DNA of 36,059 nt from a virus: positions 1 to 36,059 of IMG/VR virus record IMGVR_UViG_3300020174_000030; one strand, given 5' to 3'. This document shows positions 1-7,540 of the stretch, in pieces. How positions within the stretch are numbered: the first letter of the stretch is position 1; every line of letters starts with the position of its first letter. The notes beneath the pieces are model-generated. The model ran no database searches. It worked only from the letters and a program-made list of their open reading frames with translations, and was not told the DNA's origin. The translations under genes were made by a program, and so were the position numbers.

Positions 1-110
1 CTGTGCCTGGGCTGTGCCTGGGCTGTGCCTGGGCGTGCCTGGGCTGTGCCTGGGCGTGCCTGGGCGTGCCTGGAAGTGCCTGGGCTGTGCCTGGGTCGGC
101 CTGGGCGTGC
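1..110. repeat. GC-rich short tandem repeat array
   Basis: About ten head-to-tail copies of GTGCCTGGGC, some extended by one base to TGTGCCTGGGC, run from the first base. A few copies are degenerate near the right edge. The array is cut by the window start, so its real length is unknown. The open frame through it is an artefact of the repeat. It is followed directly by a second, AT-rich array with 10-bp period. Such arrays near the terminase end of a phage genome can belong to a packaging or replication site, but nothing here proves that. Confidence 0.85.
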
Positions 111-120
111 AAATAGAGAT

Positions 121-200
121 AAAATTCGGCAAAATTCGGCAAAATTTGGCAATTCGATCTGAAATTTGGCAAAATTTGGCAAAATTTGCTAAAATTTGAC
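121..200. repeat. Phased A-tract array, predicted bent DNA
   Basis: Eight consecutive 10-bp blocks, most reading AAAATTYGGC (for example AAAATTCGGC and AAAATTTGGC), place A4T2-3 tracts exactly one helical turn apart. One block (151-160) is diverged and the last two drift to AAAATTTGCT and AAAATTTGAC. A-tracts in helical phase are known to give strong intrinsic curvature. Phage cos and pac regions and replication origins often contain bent DNA or IHF-bent DNA. The role here is inference. Confidence 0.8.
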
Positions 201-425
201 AATAAAACGAACGGGGGGGCAAAAAACCCCTAAACCCTTACGTCGGCTTTGAAAAAAAAAAATTCGATCGATTTTTCTAGCCCAACCAAAAAATTTATGA
301 AATCGGCTTTTTCAAAACCTAAAAAAAACAAAAATAATAATTATTTTTTACACCAGGAAAATAATTTAGAAAACACTAATTGCGCCTTATGCAATTTTAG
401 CATTCTCAGGCCATAGTTTTAATGG
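201..425. other. AT-rich intergenic region, no gene
   Basis: No supportable coding sequence lies here. The stretch begins with a run of seven G (213-219) that can pair with CCCC (227-230) across an A6 loop. It continues as A-rich sequence with homopolymer runs (251-261, 326-333) and an AT palindrome near 336-346. It separates the repeat arrays from the 3' end of the leftward gene at 426. An AATTGC inverted repeat at 378-396 is listed separately. Confidence 0.6.
378..396 (-). terminator. Weak terminator-like hairpin
   Basis: AATTGC and GCAATT form a perfect 6-bp stem around a 7-base loop. The hairpin lies about 30 bp downstream of the leftward gene ending at 426. On the transcribed strand it is followed by AGTGTTTTC rather than a clean U-run, and the stem is AT-rich, so it would be a weak Rho-independent terminator at best. 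Confidence 0.3.
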
Positions 426-722
426 TCAAATGCCAATTAAAATACGCTCAATTTTCGAATGCAATTTCGGCCTGTTTTCACGCATAGAAGCGTAATCTCT
501 GGCAAAGCCAATTTGCCCAGTTCGATCATTGCGAACCAGCCAGTAATTTGCCTTGTTTGCAGCCCTACCATCTGCCACCACTTTATAGGTACTCCAGTCC
601 GGGGTATGTTCCTGGCCCCGACGAAACACCAGCCAAGCGACCTGATCGTCATCCGTGTACTTTTCCAGCAATTCCCATCCATCTGCCATTTTTGGCACCT
701 GGCCCAAATACGTCCTCATCAT
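426..722 (-). CDS. Hypothetical protein, 98 aa
   Basis: A small soluble protein I do not recognise. It has no signal peptide or membrane segment and is rich in charged and aromatic residues (WELLEKY, YWLVRNDRTGQ). The chosen ATG follows a G-rich Shine-Dalgarno-like run (GGGGGG) within a few bases. An internal ATG at residue 12 (MADGWELLEK) is a possible alternative start. It is the last gene of the leftward unit that begins with the primase-helicase, and the repeat block at 775-910 lies between the two. The even amino-acid composition makes it likelier to be real than the antisense ORF that covers the same bases. Confidence 0.65.
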   Translation of the reverse strand: MMRTYLGQVPKMADGWELLEKYTDDDQVAWLVFRRGQEHTPDWSTYKVVADGRAANKANYWLVRNDRTGQIGFARDYASMRENRPKLHSKIERILIGI

Positions 723-781
723 TGCCCCCCGATTCTCAAAAATATTTCCACCCTGGCGTCCTGCATCACATTTACCACCCT

Positions 782-833
782 CACCCTAAGTACCCTACCC
801 CTCCGTATAGAGAGGGGGTACGGTACTAGGGTG
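782..833. repeat. Imperfect 52-bp inverted repeat
   Basis: Two arms of about 22 bases (782-803 and 812-833) are near-perfect inverse complements around the 8-base loop CGTATAGA. Each arm holds a CACCCTA/TAGGGTG end, an AGTACC/GGTACT middle and a CCCCTC/GAGGGG inner part, with one mismatch and small bulges. The hairpin sits just downstream of the primase-helicase stop on the leftward strand. It could act as a terminator, but no U-run follows. Its outer ends are the same motif as the adjacent iterons, so a role in initiator binding is more attractive. Confidence 0.7.
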
Positions 834-909
834 ATTAGGGTGCTAAAAATGATGCTTTGCCCCCCAATCACCCTAATCACCCTAAATCACCCTCAGGGTG
901 ATTAGGGTG
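828..909. repeat. CACCCTAAT iterons, candidate replication origin
   Basis: The nonamer AATCACCCT occurs as three direct copies (866-874, 875-883, 885-893). They are followed at once by the inverted form AGGGTGATT at 895-903 and a partial copy at 904-909. A further inverted copy with a partial repeat lies at 828-842. The block abuts the 3' end of the primase-helicase gene and overlaps the large inverted repeat. Iterated short motifs next to a replication-initiation gene are typical of iteron origins. The sequence alone does not prove origin activity. Confidence 0.6.
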
Positions 910-914
910 GAACC

Positions 915-2927
915 CTATCGCTTGTTTTTGTCCATCATCATGGCACCCGCCTGGACGGTATCGACCACGATCCAGCCATGCTCAAACACCTCAATGGCAC
1001 GCCCCATCAGCAAAGCTCCGATCAATTTATCAGGATATGACGGGTTCAAATCGTTCTCAACCGTGCGTTCTTTTCGGCCATCTGCAAGCAATTTATTCTG
1101 CAATGCCGATCTACTCAAATATGGAGAGCCATTACGCACCTCGCATTGTGATGCCCACCAACCATTTTCAAACGTCTTTTGATGCACTGATATCTTTGAG
1201 TCTTTTTTGGACTTTTCTTCCTTCTCAAATGACTCGGCTTGCTCGACTAAAGCAGTAGTAACTGGCTCACCATCTTCATCAAACCAGTTTGGTATCGGAA
1301 AACTAACCAATCTTGCATAAATTGGAGTAACTATTTCAGCGTCTTTGCTCTTACGCTGCACGATTTCCATCGGGGCATCATCCTTGCTTGGCACGATACT
1401 GATCTCAATGTCCAAGGCACCACGCCAGGCTGAACTGCCCCGCGCCCGGTGCTGGGCCTCATCAGACACGCCTGTGTGATGCACCAAGATGACTGTGCAG
1501 CCAAATTCCTTCATCAGTGCCGCGCAGGCGTCCAGCATGGTCTTGGCGTCCTGGGCGCTGTTCTCATCGCCGGCCATAAATCGGTGCAGGGTATCGACGG
1601 CGATCACATTTGGAATCACGCCCAGCGCGCGGATGGCTTCGCACACTTTCCTGTAGCCCTCGGCGGTGTTCAGGTCGCAGCCGGCCTCGGACACCCACAT
1701 GTCAGGATCGTCGGCTTCGTTCTTATGCATCCACCCGGCAATCCGTGAGCGCAGGCCGTGATGGCCCTCGCCGGCCAGGTAAACCACATTGCCGGTCTTG
1801 ACTTTATGCCCGAGCCAGTCGGTTTTCTTAGCGGCCAGACGCATCAGCCAGTCAAGCACCACAAAGGTCTTGCCACCGCCGCTTGGGCCATGCACCATGA
1901 CCAAAGCATTTTCCTGAATCCAGCCCTTGATGAGCCACTTGATGGGTGCCGGCTGCGCGGCCAGGACTTTGGCCTTGTTCAGTTTGTACGACGGAAGCTG
2001 CGGGGCCAGCAGCACCGCCAGGTCATTGCCGGCCTGGACGTAATCATTGGCATCCCCCATGATGGGCGGGATAACCATTTTGACCCCATACCGCGCACTG
2101 GCCTGCTCTGCATATTTCTGGCCAACGCCCGACGCATCGTGGTCGGCAACCACCATCATGTCGGGATGGGATTTGTGCAAAACCTCGACCACCGGCACCA
2201 AATTGCTGGCGCTGTAAGCCACCACGCATGGCCTGCCAGTGATTTCATGGATGGTCGCCGCGGTAGCAAAGCCCTCGGCCACATACACCGTGCCAGGCTC
2301 ATCCAGTGAGCCTAAAATGTTGAATTTGCCGCCTGTCGCACCGCCAGGGTGATAAAGCTTGCCGCCTTCCCCATCGATGTATTGCAGGGTGGCCAGGGTG
2401 CCGTCCTCATCGTAGAGTGGCACCACCAGTCGGCCATCGCCTGTGACCCTGGCACCGTTGGGCTTGATGCCCTTGCGCTTGAGATAGGGATGTTCTGGAC
2501 TTGCGCCAACGCAACTCGACCAGATCAAATCCACGGTGTTGGCAGCGACCTCTCGAGACTTTTTCTGCTCGACATCTCGCTGGGCTTTGGCTTCTGAAAA
2601 GCGGCGGGTCTGTGACATTTCCTCGGCCACCGTCAGGTTGCGCCCAATCTCGGCCTGCCAAGTCAGTTCAATACCCGAGCGCCAGCAACCGAATCGGCCT
2701 GCCGGGACGCCATCCCCAAACGCTATGTACCACCCCGGCTTATCGTGGCCCTTGTCACCCTTGGTGCCGCTGTTAAATCGGTGCAGCTTGCCGTCCAGCA
2801 GGATGATGTCGGGTGGTTTAAGCCCCGCGCCGAGCATGGCATCCTTGAGTTGAATGTCAGGCGCATCGACCTGTTTTTCGGGTGGTGGCGACCATGAACC
2901 GCCAAGGATGTTTGAGAGATTGGCCAT
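915..2927 (-). CDS. Toprim / RecA-type primase-helicase
   Basis: A 670-residue replicative protein predicted to prime and unwind phage DNA. The middle third is a Toprim fold: AEG with catalytic Glu218 and ADHDASG with Asp262 and Asp264. The C-terminal half is a RepA/RecA-like ATPase with Walker A GPSGGGKT (347-354), Walker B around Asp445 (VIAVDT) and the VHHTG sensor (482-486). No N-terminal CHC2-type zinc finger is visible, as in RepA-like phage primase-helicases. The longer frame upstream reads through the promoter region, so I start at the ATG preceded by GGAAAAAG. No DNA polymerase is seen in the window, so replication presumably uses the host polymerase. Iterons lie just past its stop. 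Confidence 0.88.
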   Translation of the reverse strand: MANLSNILGGSWSPPPEKQVDAPDIQLKDAMLGAGLKPPDIILLDGKLHRFNSGTKGDKGHDKPGWYIAFGDGVPAGRFGCWRSGIELTWQAEIGRNLTVAEEMSQTRRFSEAKAQRDVEQKKSREVAANTVDLIWSSCVGASPEHPYLKRKGIKPNGARVTGDGRLVVPLYDEDGTLATLQYIDGEGGKLYHPGGATGGKFNILGSLDEPGTVYVAEGFATAATIHEITGRPCVVAYSASNLVPVVEVLHKSHPDMMVVADHDASGVGQKYAEQASARYGVKMVIPPIMGDANDYVQAGNDLAVLLAPQLPSYKLNKAKVLAAQPAPIKWLIKGWIQENALVMVHGPSGGGKTFVVLDWLMRLAAKKTDWLGHKVKTGNVVYLAGEGHHGLRSRIAGWMHKNEADDPDMWVSEAGCDLNTAEGYRKVCEAIRALGVIPNVIAVDTLHRFMAGDENSAQDAKTMLDACAALMKEFGCTVILVHHTGVSDEAQHRARGSSAWRGALDIEISIVPSKDDAPMEIVQRKSKDAEIVTPIYARLVSFPIPNWFDEDGEPVTTALVEQAESFEKEEKSKKDSKISVHQKTFENGWWASQCEVRNGSPYLSRSALQNKLLADGRKERTVENDLNPSYPDKLIGALLMGRAIEVFEHGWIVVDTVQAGAMMMDKNKR

Positions 2928-2956
2928 CTTTTTCCAATGTTTTTGTTGAAAAGCTG

Positions 2957-2987
2957 TTGACACTGTAGCATGAAACCGTGCTAGAAT
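2957..2987 (+). promoter_or_regulatory. Early rightward promoter (extended -10)
   Basis: TTGACA (2957-2962) and TAGAAT (2982-2987) resemble sigma70 -35 and -10 boxes. The 19-bp spacer is long, but the -10 is preceded by TGC, giving the extended -10 form TGnTAGAAT, which tolerates poor spacing. It points at the Sak4-like gene, whose ATG lies 52 bp beyond the -10 and has an AAGGAG ribosome site at 3026-3031. It is the only good promoter seen for the early operon. Confidence 0.6.
2966..2983. promoter_or_regulatory. Palindromic operator candidate in promoter spacer
   Basis: TAGCATGAAACCGTGCTA is an 18-bp imperfect palindrome: half-sites TAGCA and TGCTA are perfect, with one more symmetric G/C pair inside. 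It fills the spacer between the -35 and -10 boxes, where a bound dimer would block RNA polymerase. It also lies about 40 bp upstream of the leftward primase-helicase gene, so one regulator could control both directions. No cognate repressor gene is obvious; the small ribbon-helix-helix-like protein at 8298-8456 is a speculative candidate. Confidence 0.45.
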
Positions 2988-3039
2988 GTGCTTACTCACC
3001 GAACTGATTTCCAGACGGGTGTGAAAAGGAGAAAGCCAA

Positions 3040-3717
3040 ATGGCTATCAATGTGAAGAGTACTCGCGGCCTTGTGGCCAACGGTGTGAAGGCGCTGGTCT
3101 ATGGGCCGGCGGGGGCTGGCAAGACCACCCTGATGAAGACGTTGCCAACACCTATTGTGTTGTCCGCAGAAGGTGGTCTGTTGTCTGTTCAAGACGCCGA
3201 TTTGCAGTTTATTGAGATTACTTCAATGGATGAACTTAAAGAAGCTTACGAATGGCTGACGCAATCGGCAGAGGCGCAAGCTTTCCAATCGGTTGGGCTG
3301 GATTCAATTTCTGAAATTGCGGAGGTCTGTTTGAACACTGAAAAGAAATTGACCAAAGACCCGCGGCAAGCGTATGGGGCGATGCAGGAACAGATGAGTG
3401 ACATCATCCGCGCCTTCAGAGATATCCCTGGACGGCACGTTTTGATGACTGCAAAGCTGGAAAAGTCTACCGACGAAATGGGACGGATGCTCTATGCCCC
3501 ATCGATGCCGGGTGCCAAGACGGGCCAGGCGCTGCCGTATTTTTTCGATGAGGTGCTTGCACTGCGAATTGAGAAAGACGGCGATGGCGTGACGCAACGT
3601 GCGCTTATGTGCGACAGCGATGGCCTGTGGTCTGCCAAAGACCGCAGCGGCAAGCTGGGTGCCTGGGAAGCCCCGGACATGACGGCCATCATTGCGAAGA
3701 TTGGCGGCGTGGTATGA
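3040..3717 (+). CDS. Sak4-like RecA-fold ATPase
   Basis: A 225-residue ATPase with Walker A GPAGAGKT (22-29) and Walker B ending at Asp88 (VGLD). Size, the early Walker A and the genomic setting match phage Sak4-type single-strand annealing recombinases, also annotated as phage nucleotide-binding (AAA_24) proteins. Family members promote annealing with help from an SSB, and an SSB-like DUF669 protein is encoded two genes downstream. It is the first gene of the rightward operon. The ATG is preceded by AAGGAG at 8-base spacing. A role in replication-coupled recombination is inferred from the family. Confidence 0.82.
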   Translation: MAINVKSTRGLVANGVKALVYGPAGAGKTTLMKTLPTPIVLSAEGGLLSVQDADLQFIEITSMDELKEAYEWLTQSAEAQAFQSVGLDSISEIAEVCLNTEKKLTKDPRQAYGAMQEQMSDIIRAFRDIPGRHVLMTAKLEKSTDEMGRMLYAPSMPGAKTGQALPYFFDEVLALRIEKDGDGVTQRALMCDSDGLWSAKDRSGKLGAWEAPDMTAIIAKIGGVV

Positions 3718-4085
3718 GCCTCTATCAAAAATGGATGGACGCCAAGAAGTTGGAAACCGCTGCAGTGGCCGAGCGCCGAGATTTGGAAGACCAGATTGTC
3801 AAAAGTCTGGCCATACCAAAAGACTTGGACGGCACTTTGAACCACCAGGTTGAAGGTTACAAGGTCAAAATTGAAGGTCGGTTAAATCGCAAAGTTGACT
3901 CGGACAAACTGCAAACCGTGGCCGTGGAAGCTGGCCTGCAAGATCACCTGTCCAGTTTGTTTCGCTGGAAACCAGAAATCAACATGACGGCGTGGAAAGC
4001 GGCTGACCAAGCCCTTATTGCGCCTCTCACGTTGGCTATTACGTCCACCCCTGGACGCCCATCATTCACCATTATCAAGGAATAA
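3714..4085 (+). CDS. Hypothetical protein, 123 aa, in recombination block
   Basis: The start codon overlaps the stop of the Sak4-like gene as ATGA, so translation is probably coupled. An upstream start would overlap far into the ATPase gene and lacks a ribosome site. The protein is soluble and starts with a charged helical segment (WMDAKKLETAAVAERRDLED). A KVKIEGRLNRKVD strand region follows, then a C-terminal TSTPGRPSFTIIKE. I do not recognise the family. Its place between the Sak4-like ATPase and the DUF669 protein suggests an accessory role in recombination or single-strand DNA handling. Confidence 0.75.
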   Translation: MSLYQKWMDAKKLETAAVAERRDLEDQIVKSLAIPKDLDGTLNHQVEGYKVKIEGRLNRKVDSDKLQTVAVEAGLQDHLSSLFRWKPEINMTAWKAADQALIAPLTLAITSTPGRPSFTIIKE

Positions 4086-4087
4086 AA

Positions 4088-4576
4088 ATGGCTTTTCTCG
4101 ACCAAACTTTCAGCGTAGACACATTGCCCAAGGGCAACAGCTACGATCCACTTCCCGCCGGCTGGTACTCAGCCGTCATTGCCACCGCAGAGGTCAAAAA
4201 AACTTCTGCCGGCACGGGCAGCTATATCGGCGTGCGTTACAACATCACCGGGCCAACTCACCAGGGTCGGGCAGTGTTTGGCAACTTGAACATTAAAAAC
4301 CCCAACCCCAAGGCGGAGGAAATTGGCAGGCAGCAGCTTGGCGAAATTATGCGTGCCATCGGTCTGAACCAAGTGACCGACACTGATCAGTTGATTGGTG
4401 GCCGGCTGGAAATCAAACTGACCATCCGCAAGGATGAGCAGTATGGTGATGGCAACGACGTAAAGGGCTTTAAGTCACTGAACGGCGCGGCCATGCCCTC
4501 GGCCATGTCACAAACAGCGCCAGCAGCTACCAACACTGCACCTCCCAAGGCTGCACCACCCTGGGCGCGGAAATGA
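4088..4576 (+). CDS. DUF669 protein, probable single-strand DNA-binding
   Basis: A 162-residue protein with the look of DUF669: an N-terminal PLPAGWYSAVI strand, a GSYIGVRYNITGP core, then VFGNLNIKNPNPKAEEIGRQQL. DUF669 proteins are common next to Sak4 and related recombinases and are regarded as phage SSB-like proteins. The last 35 residues are low-complexity Ala/Pro/Thr and end in PPWARK, like the flexible tail of SSBs but without the usual acidic tip. The ATG follows AAGGAAT, two bases after the previous stop. It is the likely partner of the Sak4-like ATPase. Confidence 0.78.
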   Translation: MAFLDQTFSVDTLPKGNSYDPLPAGWYSAVIATAEVKKTSAGTGSYIGVRYNITGPTHQGRAVFGNLNIKNPNPKAEEIGRQQLGEIMRAIGLNQVTDTDQLIGGRLEIKLTIRKDEQYGDGNDVKGFKSLNGAAMPSAMSQTAPAATNTAPPKAAPPWARK

Positions 4577-4878
4577 GCAGCTACGCCGAAATTGAGATGA
4601 AGATTCTCCAGTGGGCAGAGGCCAGGAAGATCATTCCTAACTCAACCCCTGCAATTCAGCTTTTGAAAGCAATGAGCGAGATGGGAGAACTGGCCGACGC
4701 TACCATCAAAAATGATTTGGAAGGAATTAAAGATGGCGTTGGCGATGTCATGGTTTGCTTGATCAATTATTGCGCCCTGCAAGACATCAATCTAATTGTG
4801 TGCATGTACTCGGCATTCCGTCAGATTCAAGACCGCAAAGGCACCTTACTAACCAACGGTGTTTTTGTCAAAGAGTAA
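4573..4878 (+). CDS. MazG-like nucleotide pyrophosphohydrolase
   Basis: A 101-residue helical protein with the MazG-type metal-binding pattern: Glu36 and Glu39 (EMGEL), then Asp54 and Asp58 (DGVGDVMV) on the next helix. MazG-like enzymes hydrolyse NTPs to NMP and pyrophosphate. Phage versions are thought to alter nucleotide pools or host (p)ppGpp signalling. This one is short, close to a single MazG core of about 100 residues. It starts with ATGA overlap on the DUF669 gene, so it belongs to the same early transcript. Confidence 0.75.
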   Translation: MSSYAEIEMKILQWAEARKIIPNSTPAIQLLKAMSEMGELADATIKNDLEGIKDGVGDVMVCLINYCALQDINLIVCMYSAFRQIQDRKGTLLTNGVFVKE

Positions 4879-4931
4879 TCAACCAGGGGGAAAGCGCAGG
4901 CAAGTACCCCAATTTTTCAGAAGACAAGAAA

Positions 4932-5963
4932 ATGCAAATACCTGAACCCACAGAGCCAGTCGTAACCATTGAATCTTTGATCGATGAGGCCCATGAGAAG
5001 CGCCAGGAGCGCCCCCGGCAACACTTGGGCTGCTCTACCCTTGGCCACCCCTGTGATCGCTGGCTGTGGCTGTCATTTCGGTGGGCCGTCGTGGAAAAAT
5101 TCCAGGGTCGTATCCTGCGTTTGTTCCGCCGTGGCCAAAACGAAGAGGCCACCATTGTGTCTGACCTGCGCGACATTGGCATCGATATCCGAGCCACCAC
5201 CGGGTCGCAAAGTCGGGTGGACTTTGGTAGCCATGTGAGCGGCAGCCTGGACGGCATTATTCACTCTGGTGTGCCGGGTGCCAGGAAAACCAAGCACATT
5301 GCCGAATTCAAAACTCACGCCAAAAAGTCATTTGATGGCGTGGTCAAGGACGGCGTGGAAAAGTCTAAATTTATGCACTTCATTCAGATGCAGGTTTACA
5401 TGCTGGGTGCCAAAATTGATCGGGCGTTGTATTTGGCAATCTGCAAAGATGATGACCGAATCTACACCGAGCGCGTCAAACTGGACAAGGAAGTGGCTCA
5501 GAAATTTGTGGATCGTGGCCACCGAATAGCGTTGTCGGATCGTATGCCCGAGCCTATGAGTACTGACCCGACTTGGTTCGAATGCAAGTACTGTCCAGGC
5601 CACGATTTTTGTTTTGGCAGCAAGACCACCAAGCAAGTAACTTGTCGCACTTGTGCAAACGCCACGCCGCTGTCGGATAGCACTTGGCATTGTGTGCGTT
5701 GGGATGACATCATTCCTGGCGATGCCCAGCATATTGGCTGCGAGTCACATATCTTGCACCCTGATCTGGTGCCGTGGCAGATTGTTGATAGTCCTCGGGA
5801 TTGGGTTGCCAAGTACCGCATTGGCAAAAAAGAAGTCCTGAATGGTTTGCCGGCGGCAGATGTATTTGGTTCCAAAGAATTGCTGGCCAACACCGCGGCT
5901 TGCGTAGACGCCGACCCGTTTTTGATGGATTTGCGGAAGGAATGGGATGGCAGGGTATGCTGA
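4932..5963 (+). CDS. PD-(D/E)XK exonuclease, Cas4/AddB-like
   Basis: A 343-residue nuclease. The catalytic core shows Asp107 (GSLDG), Glu125 and Lys127 (EFK), and the RecB-type QxxxY motif at 152-156. CKYCPGHDFC places Cys218, Cys221 and Cys227 in CX2CX5C spacing. With an upstream cysteine (Cys34 or Cys41 in GCSTLGHPC) this matches the four-cysteine iron-sulfur cluster of Cas4 and AddB nucleases. A further cysteine group (238, 241, 254, 270) may bind zinc. The chosen ATG follows a 53-base gap after the MazG-like gene. It probably resects phage DNA ends for the Sak4/SSB pathway. A downstream cas operon is absent, so it is not a CRISPR gene here. Confidence 0.85.
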   Translation: MQIPEPTEPVVTIESLIDEAHEKRQERPRQHLGCSTLGHPCDRWLWLSFRWAVVEKFQGRILRLFRRGQNEEATIVSDLRDIGIDIRATTGSQSRVDFGSHVSGSLDGIIHSGVPGARKTKHIAEFKTHAKKSFDGVVKDGVEKSKFMHFIQMQVYMLGAKIDRALYLAICKDDDRIYTERVKLDKEVAQKFVDRGHRIALSDRMPEPMSTDPTWFECKYCPGHDFCFGSKTTKQVTCRTCANATPLSDSTWHCVRWDDIIPGDAQHIGCESHILHPDLVPWQIVDSPRDWVAKYRIGKKEVLNGLPAADVFGSKELLANTAACVDADPFLMDLRKEWDGRVC

Positions 5964-7540
5964 GAGATTACCAGCAAACCACCATCGACCAGCTTTACCA
6001 ATGGTTTGAGGCAGGCAACAAGGGCAACCCTTGCCTGGTGTTACCCACCGGGTCAGGCAAGTCTCACATCATTGCCGCACTGTGCAAAGATGCGCTGCAG
6101 TCTTGGCCTGAAACACGCATTCTGATGCTGACCCATGTCAAAGAACTGATTGTGCAAAACGCCGACAAAATGCGCCAGCACTGGCCAGGAGCGCCAATGG
6201 GGATCTACAGCGCCAGCCTGAAGCGCCGCGACCTGGGGGAGCCGATTACTTTTGCTGGCATTCAATCGATCAGCAAGAAAGCCGATCAAATTGGCCATGT
6301 CGATCTGATCATCATTGATGAGGCTCATCTGGTGAGCCACAAAGATGAAGGTGGTTATCGCGACTTGCTGACCGAACTGAGCAAAATCAATCCATCCTTG
6401 AGGGTGATTGGTCTGACCGCCACGCCTTACCGCCTGGGGCATGGCCTGATCACTGATAAGCCGGCCATCTTTGATGAGTTGATTGAATCAGTCAGTATTG
6501 AGCAATTAATTTACAAAGGATTTTTATCAACGCTGCGTTCAAAGGTAACCAAATCTAAGCTGGATATATCACAAGTCAAAAAGCGTGGTGGCGAGTACAT
6601 TGAGGCGGAATTGCAGGCTGCAGTCGATACCAATGAGCAGAATGAATCGGTGGTGCGCGAAGTTATAAACCTTGCTGGAGAAAGAAAAGCATGGTTATTT
6701 TTCTGCACTGGTGTTAATCATGCTCACCATATTGCCCAAGTATTGCGAGACAACGGCATAGCCGCTGATTGCGTGACTGGCGACACGCCGCATAAAGAGC
6801 GCCAGCAAATGTTGGAGGATTTCAAAAATGGGAAATTAAGGGCGCTGACAAATGCCAACGTATTGACAACGGGATTTGACTATCCAGACATCGACCTAAT
6901 TGCCATGTTGCGGCCTACCATGAGTCCTGGCTTGTACGTCCAAATGGCCGGCAGGGGGTTGCGACCCAAGTCCCACACCGATCATTGTTTGGTGCTGGAC
7001 TTTGCTGGCGTGGTGCAGACGCATGGGCCGATCACCAACGTGCAGACGCCCAAGAAAGCCGGCGAAGGTACTGGGGAAGCACCAGTCAAAGTCTGTGATA
7101 ACTGCGGCGAATTGTGTGCCATTTCAGTGGCCGTATGCCCCGCCTGTGGCACTGCTTTCCCCGTCAAAGATCCGCCTGTGCTGGCGCTAAGACACGATGA
7201 CATCATGGGCCTGGAAGGCACCGATCTTATAGTGAGCAGTTGGGAATGGAGAGTCCACGAAAGCCGCGCCAGTGGCAAGGAAATGCTGGCCGTGACCTAT
7301 TACGGGGCGTTGAGTGACATGCCAATCACTGAGTACCTGACGGTCTTGCACGACGGGTATGCCGCAGAAAAAGCCATGCGATTGCTCTTGACGATGTCCA
7401 AGAATGGTGGAGCCTCGCTGGTAAATATTGTGGGGTTGGAAAATATTACCCAGGCCATGAACAATGCCCAGCCACCAGCTTTGATTGAGTTCAAAAAAGA
7501 CGGCAAATTTTACCGTGTGTTGCAAAGGAGTTGGAAATGA
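5957..7540 (+). CDS. SF2 DEAH-box helicase with zinc ribbon
   Basis: A 527-residue superfamily 2 helicase: motif I PTGSGKS (30-36), motif II DEAH (121-124), motif III TATP (154-157) and motif VI QMAGRGLR (329-336). A zinc-ribbon-like segment follows at 380-397, with CX2C pairs at 380/383 and 394/397 plus Cys387. The C-terminal 120 residues are unassigned. The start overlaps the nuclease stop by seven bases; the ATG six codons downstream of the first possible ATG has GGCAGGG upstream and begins at the conserved LRDYQ helicase start. Pairing with a RecB-like nuclease suggests joint end processing or branch remodelling. Confidence 0.9.
   Translation: MLRDYQQTTIDQLYQWFEAGNKGNPCLVLPTGSGKSHIIAALCKDALQSWPETRILMLTHVKELIVQNADKMRQHWPGAPMGIYSASLKRRDLGEPITFAGIQSISKKADQIGHVDLIIIDEAHLVSHKDEGGYRDLLTELSKINPSLRVIGLTATPYRLGHGLITDKPAIFDELIESVSIEQLIYKGFLSTLRSKVTKSKLDISQVKKRGGEYIEAELQAAVDTNEQNESVVREVINLAGERKAWLFFCTGVNHAHHIAQVLRDNGIAADCVTGDTPHKERQQMLEDFKNGKLRALTNANVLTTGFDYPDIDLIAMLRPTMSPGLYVQMAGRGLRPKSHTDHCLVLDFAGVVQTHGPITNVQTPKKAGEGTGEAPVKVCDNCGELCAISVAVCPACGTAFPVKDPPVLALRHDDIMGLEGTDLIVSSWEWRVHESRASGKEMLAVTYYGALSDMPITEYLTVLHDGYAAEKAMRLLLTMSKNGGASLVNIVGLENITQAMNNAQPPALIEFKKDGKFYRVLQRSWK

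Noticed and set aside
14-199. Open frame of 61 codons through the repeats
   Set aside because: It only translates the tandem repeat (repeated PGLCLGV-type units) and the A-tracts, and it has no ribosome site.
1-200. Possible CRISPR array from regular repeats
   Set aside because: Units are 10-11 bp with no unique spacers, and no cas genes are nearby; the Cas4-like nuclease belongs to the recombination block.
828-909. Telomere-like TTAGGGTG repeats
   Set aside because: Copies occur in both orientations and internally beside a primase gene, which fits iterons and not a linear end.
1758-2309. 183-codon ORF opposite the primase-helicase
   Set aside because: Antisense shadow: His/Gly-rich composition, no ribosome site, and the opposite strand has full Toprim and Walker motifs.
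2928-3080. 51-residue N-terminal extension of the primase-helicase
   Set aside because: It would read through the early promoter and the start of the Sak4-like gene; the internal ATG has its own ribosome site.
5801-5956. Longer N-terminus for the SF2 helicase
   Set aside because: It would lie wholly inside the nuclease gene; the family usually starts at the LRDYQ segment.
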